DNA of 64,000 nucleotides, taken from Mycoemilia scoparia (lineage: Eukaryota; Kickxellomycota; Kickxellomycetes; Kickxellales; Kickxellaceae). The position numbers and the translations under genes are program-made. The notes beneath the pieces were generated by a model. The model was not told the origin of the DNA. It did not search any database and was given only the letters and a program-made list of their open reading frames with translations. This document shows positions 50,903-61,200 of this stretch, piece after piece; the first letter of the stretch is position 1, and each line of letters opens with the position of its first letter. The DNA lies in the NCBI GenBank assembly GCA_027575805.1, contig JANBPU010000088.1, positions 1 to 64,000 on the forward strand, given 5' to 3'.

Positions 50903-53900
50903 ATGGCAGACAAGAAACCAACAAATACTGCTAATGGCGATGGGGATGATACAGCAAGTCTAAAAAAACTTGAATACTTATCGTTGATAAACAAAATAAC
51001 CAATGAAATCTACAACCACACCGGAATGTCTGACAAAACCATTGCAGAATTTGTTGTCAATTTGCACAAAGAAAGTAAAGGGTACCAGGAATTCAACAAA
51101 AAGCTGGCAGAAATGGGCGGAGATTTTCCTGAATCGTTTGTTAAAAATCTGAATCGATTGATTATCACAATGTTACCGAAGAACAATAATGCTTCAGATG
51201 GCTCTAATAGTGGATCTGAGGTAATCAAAGATGACAAAGTCAGTATGAATGATCAGTTGCCCGACCAAAAGGCCAACCAATTCCCTGGTTTAGCAATTGC
51301 TGATGATGAAGACTATACAAGAAATCTTGTTGTTGACGAATTGCGCGACAATGGAGCCAAAACATCATCTCCCAAGGAAAAAGAAAGAACCAGTGGTAGC
51401 TCTAGAGATCATGGTAGTAGTCATAGAAGTAGAAGAAGAGAGCATGCTGAAGATGACGATGATGATAGAAGCCGATCAAGGGAAAATAGAAGACGAAGAC
51501 GAAGACGCTATGACCGTGACCGTAGCTATAGTAAAAGTCGGTCAAGATCAAATTCAGCTGATAAATATGGTAGGCACAGTAGACACTCTCATCGTAGTCG
51601 CCGTGACCGTAACCACAGCCGTGATCGTAGTGTTAGTCCCGAATATCGCCACCGAAAAAGTTCCAGAAACCGTTACGATGATGACAGGGAATTAAGTGAA
51701 CGAAGAGGATCCCATTCGAGATCCACCCGCAACCCAGTTACAGAACTGGACGATGAACCTATCGTATACAAAATATATGATGGCCAAGTAACCAACATCA
51801 AAGATTTCGGCGCATTCGTTTCACTAAAAGGCGTCAAAGGACAAAAGGTAGAAGGAATGGTCCATGTATCGGCAATTAGAGCCGGCGAAAGAATAAACAA
51901 TCCTCGCGAAGTTTTGTCGCGTGGTGAGAAGGTTAAAGTCAAGGTGATGTCCAAGATGGGAAATCGAATGGGATTATCAATGAAAGATGTTGATCAAGTT
52001 ACAGGAAAGGACCTATCGCCACAACTTTATCCTGGTGTATCAGAAGAAGATGCAGCAGGTGGACGGCCGCGCAATGGCGAACAGTCAGCAACAGGATCAA
52101 ATTCAATTACAGTTGGAGGCCCTAAAGCTGCAATGACTTCTACTGGTGGCTCAAACAACTCTCGGCCAACTATAAAAAGAATCCCATCTCCGGAAAAATG
52201 GGAAATCAAACAACTAATTGCAGCTGGTGCTATCGATCCATCCGAATATTATGGCACAAACTTGTATGACAATGGAGACGGAGTTAATAACGATGGTGGA
52301 CCAATATTCGAAGAGAATGAAGAAGAGGTTGATATTGAAATTCGTGAAGATGAACCTCTATTTTTACGTGGTCAAACCGGTGTATCGCTAAATCTATCGC
52401 CCATTAAGGTCGTGAAAGCCCCCGATGGGTCACTTAACAGAGCTGCCCTTTCTGGAACTGCATTAGCCAAGGAGCGTAAAGAAATTAAACAACAGCAAGC
52501 ACAAGAAGAACGAGAAAATATGCCCAAAGAAGGAGATGGCCACTGGGCCGATCCACTCCCAGCCAATGCTGGCGGGAATCCGGCCTCAGTTGCCGATATT
52601 TCCGGGATGGACGCTGAAGCTGCTGCCAAGCAATTTTCAGCCCAATTTAAGGATAAAGATGATATACCTGAATGGAAAAAAGCCATTCAAGGCAAAGGCA
52701 CAACATATGGTAAAATCACCGATCTATCGATTAAGGAACAACGCCAAAGTTTGCCCGTCTACAAATTGCGCCAAGTCTTTATCAATGCAGTTGTTGAGAA
52801 TCAAGTGTTGGTTGTGGTTGGTGACACTGGATCTGGAAAAACTACTCAACTAACCCAATATCTCTATGAAGATGGTGTCAATGGAAATCGGCGAATTGGT
52901 TGTACACAACCCCGAAGAATGGCAGCATCAAGCGTAGCCAAACGTGTATCCGAAGAAGTAGGATGTCGGTTGGGAGCAGAAGTTGGATATACTATTCGGT
53001 TTGAAGATTGTACAAGCTCAGATACTAAAATCAAATACCTAACTGATGGTATGCTGATGCGAGAAATCTTGCTAGACCCAGAGCTCAAACAGTATTCCAT
53101 AATTATGCTGGATGAGGCTCACGAAAGAACTGTATCGACCGATGTCCTATTTGGGCTATTAAAGAAAACAGTTAGGCGCCGAAAGGATTTTAAACTAATT
53201 GTAACATCAGCTACTTTGGATGCCGAAAAGTTTTCCAAATATTTCTTTAATTGTCCAATCCTTACAATTCCTGGTCGCACATATCCAGTCCAGGTACTAT
53301 ACACCAAGGACCCAGAATCCGATTACTTAGAGGCCTCGTTGGTCACGGTTATGCAAATCCATTTGACTGAGCCTGCCGGCGACATTTTGTTGTTCCTTAC
53401 AGGTCAGGAAGAGATCGAAACCGCGTGTGAGATTCTCCACGAACGTATGAAAGCCCTAGGATCAATGGTTCCAGAATTGATAATTTTACCTGTGTTCTCG
53501 GCCTTGCCATCTGAAATGCAGAGTAGAATTTTCGAACCCACTCCAGTTGGATCCCGAAAGCTGATTATTGCCACAAATATCGCAGAGACGTCGCTTACTA
53601 TTGATGGAATTTATTATGTGGTTGATCCAGGGTTTACCAAACAAATGACCCATGACCCCAAAACTAGTATGGATCAGTTGATGGTTACTCCAATTTCTCA
53701 AGCTCAAGCTAAACAAAGATCTGGTAGAGCTGGTCGAACTGGGCCTGGAAAATGTTATCGTTTATATACAGAGACTGCGTTCCGTAATGAGATGCTACCT
53801 GCGCCTGTTCCAGAAATCCAGCGTGTAAACCTTTCGTCAACGGTGCTTACAATGAAGGCTATGGGAATTAATGACCTTGTGCATTTTGACTTTATGGATC

Positions 53901-54745
53901 CTCCGCCACTCCAGACATTGGTAAAATCGCTTCATATGTTGTACGATTTGGGTGCACTTGATGAAGAAGGATTGTTGACGAGGATCGGAAGGAAGATGGC
54001 AGAATTCCCTATGGATGCTGAACTGGCAAAGACGTTACTTATTAGTGTTGAATTGAGATGTAGCGAAGAAATGCTGACTATTGTTGCAATGCTATCGATT
54101 GGTGGTACAGTGTTCTATAGGCCTCGTGATAAACAAGCCCAAGCGGACCAGAAAAAGGCCAAATTCCATCAACCCGAAGGGGACCACCTCACTCTTCTCA
54201 CCGTATACAATGCATGGAAAGCAACTAGATTTTCAAACCAATGGTGTCATGACAATTACATACAATCACGTAGTCTCAAACGAGCAGCAGATGTACGTAA
54301 ACAAATGCTGGGAATAATGGACCGATACCGCCAGGACATTATAAGCTGTGGTGGCAAAAATTTTGAGCCAGTTTGTCGAGCAATCTGCGGGGGATATTTC
54401 CGGCATGCGGCAAAGAAGGACCCAACTGAGGGCTATAAAACTATAGTCGATGGAACGCCGGTGTATATTCACCCAAGTAGCTCCCTGTTTAACAAAGATC
54501 CACAGTGGGTCATTTATCATGAACTGATAATGACAACAAAAGAGTACATGCGAGAGATTACAGCAATTGAGCCAAAATGGCTGATTGAGGCTGCTCCTAC
54601 ATACTTTAAGGAAGCAGATGCAAACAAGATTTCGAGAAGCAAAAGAAATGAACGACTTGAGCCATTGTATAATAAATATGAGGCGCCCAATTCGTGGAGA
54701 ATTAGCAAGGTTAAGAAACACTCAAGGGTTAGTCAAACCTTTTAG
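50903..54745 (+). CDS. PRP22: Prp22/DHX8 spliceosomal DEAH-box RNA helicase
   Basis: Intronless, 1280 aa. The N-terminus KKLEYLSLINKITNEIYNHT matches the DHX8 N-terminal helical domain. An Arg/Ser-Asp-rich region follows (about 155-275), then an S1 RNA-binding domain at about 295-370 (GQVTNIKDFGAFVSLKGVKG; VEGMVHVSAI; VKVKVMSKMGNRMGLSMKDV). The S1 domain separates Prp22 from Prp2, Prp16 and Prp43. The helicase core has Walker A GDTGSGKT at 640-647, DEAH at 737-740, SAT at 769-771 and QRSGRAGR at about 938-945. The HA2 and OB-fold regions end with RNERLEPLYNKYE. Prp22 uses ATP to release mRNA from the post-splicing spliceosome and to proofread exon ligation, and is nuclear. Length and domain order are normal for the family. 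An intronless gene for a splicing factor is notable but not unusual here. Confidence 0.93.
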   Translation: MADKKPTNTANGDGDDTASLKKLEYLSLINKITNEIYNHTGMSDKTIAEFVVNLHKESKGYQEFNKKLAEMGGDFPESFVKNLNRLIITMLPKNNNASDGSNSGSEVIKDDKVSMNDQLPDQKANQFPGLAIADDEDYTRNLVVDELRDNGAKTSSPKEKERTSGSSRDHGSSHRSRRREHAEDDDDDRSRSRENRRRRRRRYDRDRSYSKSRSRSNSADKYGRHSRHSHRSRRDRNHSRDRSVSPEYRHRKSSRNRYDDDRELSERRGSHSRSTRNPVTELDDEPIVYKIYDGQVTNIKDFGAFVSLKGVKGQKVEGMVHVSAIRAGERINNPREVLSRGEKVKVKVMSKMGNRMGLSMKDVDQVTGKDLSPQLYPGVSEEDAAGGRPRNGEQSATGSNSITVGGPKAAMTSTGGSNNSRPTIKRIPSPEKWEIKQLIAAGAIDPSEYYGTNLYDNGDGVNNDGGPIFEENEEEVDIEIREDEPLFLRGQTGVSLNLSPIKVVKAPDGSLNRAALSGTALAKERKEIKQQQAQEERENMPKEGDGHWADPLPANAGGNPASVADISGMDAEAAAKQFSAQFKDKDDIPEWKKAIQGKGTTYGKITDLSIKEQRQSLPVYKLRQVFINAVVENQVLVVVGDTGSGKTTQLTQYLYEDGVNGNRRIGCTQPRRMAASSVAKRVSEEVGCRLGAEVGYTIRFEDCTSSDTKIKYLTDGMLMREILLDPELKQYSIIMLDEAHERTVSTDVLFGLLKKTVRRRKDFKLIVTSATLDAEKFSKYFFNCPILTIPGRTYPVQVLYTKDPESDYLEASLVTVMQIHLTEPAGDILLFLTGQEEIETACEILHERMKALGSMVPELIILPVFSALPSEMQSRIFEPTPVGSRKLIIATNIAETSLTIDGIYYVVDPGFTKQMTHDPKTSMDQLMVTPISQAQAKQRSGRAGRTGPGKCYRLYTETAFRNEMLPAPVPEIQRVNLSSTVLTMKAMGINDLVHFDFMDPPPLQTLVKSLHMLYDLGALDEEGLLTRIGRKMAEFPMDAELAKTLLISVELRCSEEMLTIVAMLSIGGTVFYRPRDKQAQADQKKAKFHQPEGDHLTLLTVYNAWKATRFSNQWCHDNYIQSRSLKRAADVRKQMLGIMDRYRQDIISCGGKNFEPVCRAICGGYFRHAAKKDPTEGYKTIVDGTPVYIHPSSSLFNKDPQWVIYHELIMTTKEYMREITAIEPKWLIEAAPTYFKEADANKISRSKRNERLEPLYNKYEAPNSWRISKVKKHSRVSQTF

Positions 54746-55210
54746 GGGACTCTACTGTTTTGTTTTGTTGTTTTTGACATAATCTGATATTTTCTTCAAT
54801 ACAATTGACGATGATAATATGGTCATACTTTACTTGAGATCAGATGAATGGGCTCAATATGGGAAATAATTTTTGAGGGGTTAGTCGCTCACTCAGCTGT
54901 GATTTCTGCCTCTATAATCATTGGTCTCCAAAAGGAGGCGTTACCCTTCAAAAGTTATGATCCATATTACAAGAGTGTATCTGAAGATTCAATAGCTTGA
55001 TGTTTGATATTTGTGGAGTTTATCCATAATTGAATTTTTACTGCTACTGCTGATACAAACAAACTGAAAAAAGCACCAGATAACATATTATAAAACTTTT
55101 TAAAGTTAGTTTTGAAATTTATAAACAAATAATTGAGCACAAAATATCAACGTTTAATAAAAATAGGTTAACACACTGCTAATAGGATGATACTAGATAA
55201 AACTATATGT
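54746..55210. other. Convergent 3'-3' gap with repeat A
   Basis: Lies between the stop codons of PRP22 and ACC1. It holds repeat A copy 5 (54856-54970) and AT-rich 3' flank sequence. No other feature. Confidence 0.55.
54856..54970 (+). repeat. MITE-like repeat family A, copy 5
   Basis: Left end AATATGGGAAATAATTTTTG and the complement of the right end, AATATGGATCATAACTTTTG, form a long imperfect inverted repeat. The inside follows the family (GGGGTTAGTC, AGCTGTGATTTCTGCC, TCTATAATCATTGGTC, CCAAAAGGAGG, TTACCCTTCAAAAG). This is the most complete copy for defining the element ends. Confidence 0.8.
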
Positions 55211-58200
55211 TTATTGTTTGAGCCTCTGGAGAACAAGCTTCTTTTGCTCATCAGACAACTTTTCGAATGCGGTCAATAGATCCTCGGATTCTTGACTGAT
55301 ACTCTGCTTCTTGCTATAGGAGTCAATGATGTTGGATACAATGCTCTGGGTGTTAGACTTCAGCCAGTCAGCAACTACTTCATCATCACTTTCCCAGGCC
55401 TGCTCAATGTCAGAGGATGCAGAGTTGGACTGTAAAAAGTGGGCAACAAGTTCCTGCTTCTGATCAGCACGTTCAGGGATGACCTTGGACAACTGCTTGC
55501 GAACTTGCTCTTCAAGGACACGTCTCTGGACACGGCTGAAGAAGAATTTACGAGAGTTGGCCCACTGGAGTTCTTTGCGAATGACTCCCTTGGCCTTCAT
55601 ACGACCAGAGCGATCATGGAGATCAGCAAACTGAACAGCAATCTGGGAGTAGATTGGCAGCAGCAACTTCTGGCGTTCCTCAAGTGCAGTGGCGAGTTTG
55701 TCCTTCTGTTCAGGAGACAAGTCAGGATTAGACAAGGACTGTTTGAGTTCTCTGAATTTCTCATCAAGTCTCTCCATGGCAGCAATCATCTGGGGTTTGC
55801 GGAACTTGATTGCAACAATACCTTCAGGCTCAATGACACCAGCACGAGATTGCTCATCAGCATACATCTCCATCATTTCTGGGTTGATTGTAGGATCAAC
55901 GACTACCCATGAGCCACCACGTAGCTCACCATTAGGAATGATGTAGACAAATACTGGCTGCTTGTACTGAGAAAGAGCATCGACAATGTATGAGCCATAC
56001 TTGAGAACTTCATTAAACATATCACGTTGACCGCCAGAGAAGCCACGCCAGTTAGCAAAGATCATGAGCGGCAACTGCTCACCATTATTGAAGTCATTGA
56101 TAGCCTGTGCAGTCTTGTATGCAGAGTTGGGATACCAGACCATACCGGCCTCAGAAAGGACTTGTTCCTCAGAGCTGGGATTAGCTGGATCAGCTGGGAC
56201 GACGTTTTCAACTGTGCGCGACTCGACAGAGATAACACCAATGGGAATACCACCAAGGCGTGCACGACCAACAACAACAGTGCGAGCCCACCCACCAAGT
56301 GTTTCAACAAACGAACCACGGTCAAAGAATCCACTGATCCACTTACCATTGTCTTCAACACCTGCCAAAAAGTGACGAGGATCATATTGTCCTCTGGGTG
56401 GAACAAACTCAATTGGTCTATCAACCGGATCATAGTTGAAAGCAGGTGCAACCTCAAGTGGCGCATCACGATAGATTGGTACAAATGAAAGCCAGCGGAT
56501 AATCTTGTTAATACCCGAGAAGTCATTTTCAGCAGTCAAGTGTGATACACCATTCTTGTACATAATCTGAGTACCACCAAGTTGAAGATTGGATGTGTAT
56601 ACTTCACGGCCCAAGACCTTGTTAAGAGCCTGAGCACCAGTAAGGATGATAGGATGTCCCTCATTCTGGACTGCTCTCTGGCCAAGACGTACCAGGTAGG
56701 CACCAATACCGACTGAACGACAAGTAACCAGTGTAACCGTGAAGATATCACGGTAGGCACGAGAAGTAGCACCAGCAATCAAACCACTGCCTCGCAGGTT
56801 CTCAACACCAAGTCCATCGGAGGCACCAATAACAGCCAAAATCTTGTGCCTAGATTCACCCGTCTCTTCAACTGTAAAGTGCTCAGTAATAACTGGTATT
56901 GTGTCCGGGTATGCAGTCTTGAGTTTCTCCATGTCCTCATCAGAAAGGTACAAGTAATCGAATCCCTTGGTTGGATGCTCAGGGTCAACCCAGGCTGGAC
57001 GGAACAATTCGCGGATCTCCTCGGCCAATCCAATACGGGCACCAGAGTTAGCAGACAGATAGACACGAGGAAGTCCGTGCTTTTGGGCATACCTGGTAAC
57101 TTTGTAGAAGAACTGATCTTCCTCAACACCAAATGAACCAATCTTGTATGTAATATCATTAGCAACTACCACAACACGTCTACCAGTAGCAGGAGCCTCT
57201 GGTGTATACATTGTATATACCCAACCAACCATACCACAATTATTGCGACCTGGCTCTCTCTCTGCTTCAATGAGTTCATTGGTCTCAGCATTCCATACAA
57301 GCTCCTGAGATGTCAAGAATTTGGATGGAATCTTGGCAGCAGGGTTGTGCTTCTTGATTCTACGCCACTGTAGCTCAACTGCTTGCAAGAACAAGTCAGG
57401 GAAATCATATACATAGGTAGTTCCCATGATATGAGCCTTGTAGCGCTTGGGTTGTAGCCATTCCTTTGGCTGGTATGGTGTATTGACAGACTGTCCATGG
57501 AGTGAACCAACTGGAGAATCCAATGAGTGGAACTTCCATTCACCAGACTTGGAGTCCTGTATCTCAATGTAGTTCTCGAGCTTAGGTGTGAATCCAGACT
57601 TGTTGCTAACACAGAATCTTACAGGAGTAGGCTGGCTTTCTTCACCTCTGCTTGAAGATCCATTGTTCATCTGAACCAAGAAACGAATTTCAGCAGCAGT
57701 GACACGAAGACGGAACAAGCGCTTACCATGACGTTCAAGGAATCCACGATAAGCTGGTTCAAACTCAGAGGCATCCAAGTTGAAAATTGGCAAGAAGCTG
57801 ATAAAGAGGTGGTTACAATCACAGTTGGGGTACTCTGCCATCAAGATCTCAAGGGAATCAAGAATGTCATTAAGAAGACGATCAGACTCAGAAATGAGGT
57901 AATCAACAGTTTGGAGAGCTGTTCTCAAGCGACCAGGTCTGACCAATACTCGGACAAAGAGTCTGCTGTCAGAAGCATTCTGCTTGCTCACACCATGGTA
58001 GATGTGCAACTGGCGGTTGTCACTGAAACAGGGCTTGATACCAAAGTTAACCAAACGAGGAAGTTCGAGTTGGTAGGCCAAACCAGGCTCAATGTGACGG
58101 ATAGTTACATCCTCGCCATAGTCTTCCTGCTCACGGTAGGTGAACGTACCAGGGTGCTGCCCAGCGCGCAAGAGGACATAGGTAACACGACGAATACCAT

Positions 58201-61200
58201 ACTCGCGAAGAATGGAAGACTTGGATCTGGTAAACTCTAAAAGACGATTAGACCAGACCTCATCATCAAATGGATCATTTGGAGGAACCTGCAAAGCAAC
58301 ATTAAGAACGTTGCTGAAGTTGGGTTTGCTAGATGATGATTGTAGGACGGGTGATTTGGCTTGGCTGCCACTGCTTTGGGTGCTTAGAGGGGTTAACCCA
58401 GTGAAGGTGAGACCACCAGGAGCAGGTGAGTTGGATCGGGAGGCTGGGTCACTCTCAGCACTGAGATCAATGAGCTCAATAAGCTTATCAAAGCCTTGCT
58501 CCAATTCAGCAAAGGTAGTGAATGATGCCATGGCACCTTGGCGAGAATAGCTAGAGCCAACACCAGATTCATCAATGGCAAAATTGATATCAGACACACT
58601 CATGATGCGCTTGAGATTGCTGCTGTCATCACCAGCATAGTTATCTATGATGGTTGAGTCATCGTTGAGAACAAATCTCCAGTGAACCATGAAAGGTAAG
58701 TTCTCCTTGGTTAGGTAGTCAAATTCAATGATGCTGTACATGTGGTAGGCACGGCGGACATAAGTCTCAAGAGCAGCAAGGCGGATCCACTGGTTTTCGT
58801 GGTAGAAGAAGCTCTGCAAGACATCAAAGACATAGTAGTTGGTGACAATAAGGTTTTTGATGGCATCATAGCTGGGCGTACGATATTCAACACCACTTCC
58901 ATATACAGTTTCAGTGACAGCCGCTCTGAGAATATTTTCCATCTGGCGCTCGCGCTCTTCACGGGATGGTACCTGGCACTGGATAAGGAGTTCGCGGGCC
59001 TTGAGCGAGACCTTTGAGGTGTGCGAGGTTTTGAGTTCAGCCAATTTCTTGAGAATGGTTTCATATGCCTTATCAAGAGTACCAGTAACCTTTGACACGG
59101 GGCGAATAGTATCCATGATATCAAGAATCAACCTGGACTTTTGCTGGAGACCAGAGTGAGATATCATACTGGAAAGGAGCTTCTCGGGCTCAGTCTTGTA
59201 CTGTTCACGAAGAATATTGAATCCATCTTCTTCGCTGCCAGCATCAGAGAAAATCTTTTCAATCGAGTAGTACTTCTCAAGGAGACTAATAAATACGTCG
59301 CGCTCATGCTCTTCCATGCCATTGAGATATTCTTCGAGAAGTGCGGTGATGAGACTAGTCTGTGCAGTGATTGTGGGAATGTCACTGGGAGCACTGTCCA
59401 AGATGTAGTTCTCTATATGACGCAACATGGCCTGAGCAGGGAAGTTATGTCCCTTACTACGAGCTTCGCTGAGTTCCTTGTTCAATGCATTTTCAATCTT
59501 GGTTGGAATACGACCCTTGAGAGATGACATGATATCACTGAGCTGGTGGAATGGAAGCTCTGGATCATGCAAGAGGTCACAGAATTTCTTGAGGCAATCC
59601 TTTGTGTTTGAAGAGTCATCATAGCCATCAAGTATGTTGTCAAGGTACTCACGCAGAGTGCGGTAACGCTGATGGGGTTTGTCACCACGGTCCTGGGGTG
59701 GCCCGTAATTAGAGAATTGTCCCTCAAACATCTTGGCATGCTTGACACGAGAGGGATCATCAAGAGCAAGAACACCCAAAACCTCGCCTGGAGCTAGGGA
59801 GCTTCCAGGCTGTTTTACAAACTGTACGATACCATCCTCGGCAGCAATCAAAGGCATATACATCTTCATGACCTCGATTTCAGCATAGGCCTGACCGGAC
59901 TTCACATGACCACCAGATTCAATAAGATAACGTGCAAGTTTTCCTGGAGATGGTGAACGAAGCTGGGTAGGATCGCTCTCCTCTTCAAGCAAAATGGTAT
60001 GATCATCCATAACCAAACGAACCGATCCAACCTCATCGCTAGTATAGCAAGCATGGCTTTGACCACCAAACATGACAAGAACACCTCCATCAGTAAGATC
60101 GTGGACATTGACCAGGACCTTGGATCCATTGAGGAACAAGGCAAACATGTGGGGGCCAACTTTAGTAGCAAGGAAGCGGTACCGAACGCCTTCATAGATA
60201 AACTCAACAAATTGGTTGTTCTTGAGCAACTTGCGATTGGGTGTTTGGCCCTTCTCAATGGCGCCCTTGTACTCTTCAAGCAGCTTCTTTGACTCGAGAT
60301 GTGCCTTGACGACTGCACCACAAACAATAACGATGTTAGTATCTGGTCGATCTGCAGTCATCTTCTCGGAAATCAGGACATCAAGCCAGCCAGTGTGGAA
60401 CTGGTTGTTCTGGAAGTCACGTCTCTCAAGAAGTTTGATGAGATACTCTACTGTTGTACGGAAATCGCCACGAATAGACAATTCTTTCAATGCTACAACC
60501 ATAGCCTGGCGAGCCATCTCACGATCATCACCATACGCAAAGATGTGACCAAACTGGCTGTCAGCAAACTCATGAAGACCACCACTGGTTGAGACTGAGA
60601 AATAACCCCAAACATTGGTGCTACTACGGAAGTTGAGTGACTGCATCATACCACTGCTTGGCTTGAACCCTGCTTCAGGATTCTCGGCAGTTATACGAGT
60701 AGCAATAACGTGGCCCTTTGGTGTAGGTCTGGCAGAAGCTCCTGGAGCAGATGATGATGGGTTGATAGCAGAGATACCATCGAAGTCTATGGTGGTATCC
60801 TGCTTTGGATCGAGGCCATAAAGAAGACGTATATCACGAACCCTATGCAATGGAATGCCCATAGCAACCTGCAACTGAGCAGCAGGAAGATTAACACGAG
60901 AGACCATCTCAGTAGTTGGATGTTCTACCTGCAAACGAGGGTTGAGTTCAAGGAAGTAGAACTTGTCCTCTTCGGGTGAGTAGAGATATTCGACAGTACC
61001 AGCACTAACATAGCCTACAAGCTTGGCTAAACGCACAGCAGCACGCTCCATCTTGGCAAATGTATCAGCATCAGCAATGCTGACTGGAGCTTCTTCAATA
61101 ATCTTCTGGTGACGACGCTGCACTGAACAGTCACGACCAAAGAGTGAAATGGCATTTCCATACTGATCAGCAAGTACCTGAACTTCCAAGTGACGAGATT

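Noticed and set aside
59141..59527. Plus-strand ORFs across the ACC1 region (for example 128 aa)
   Set aside because: They are shadows of the 6.8-kb ACC1 frame on the other strand and have no start context, domain or splice signal.
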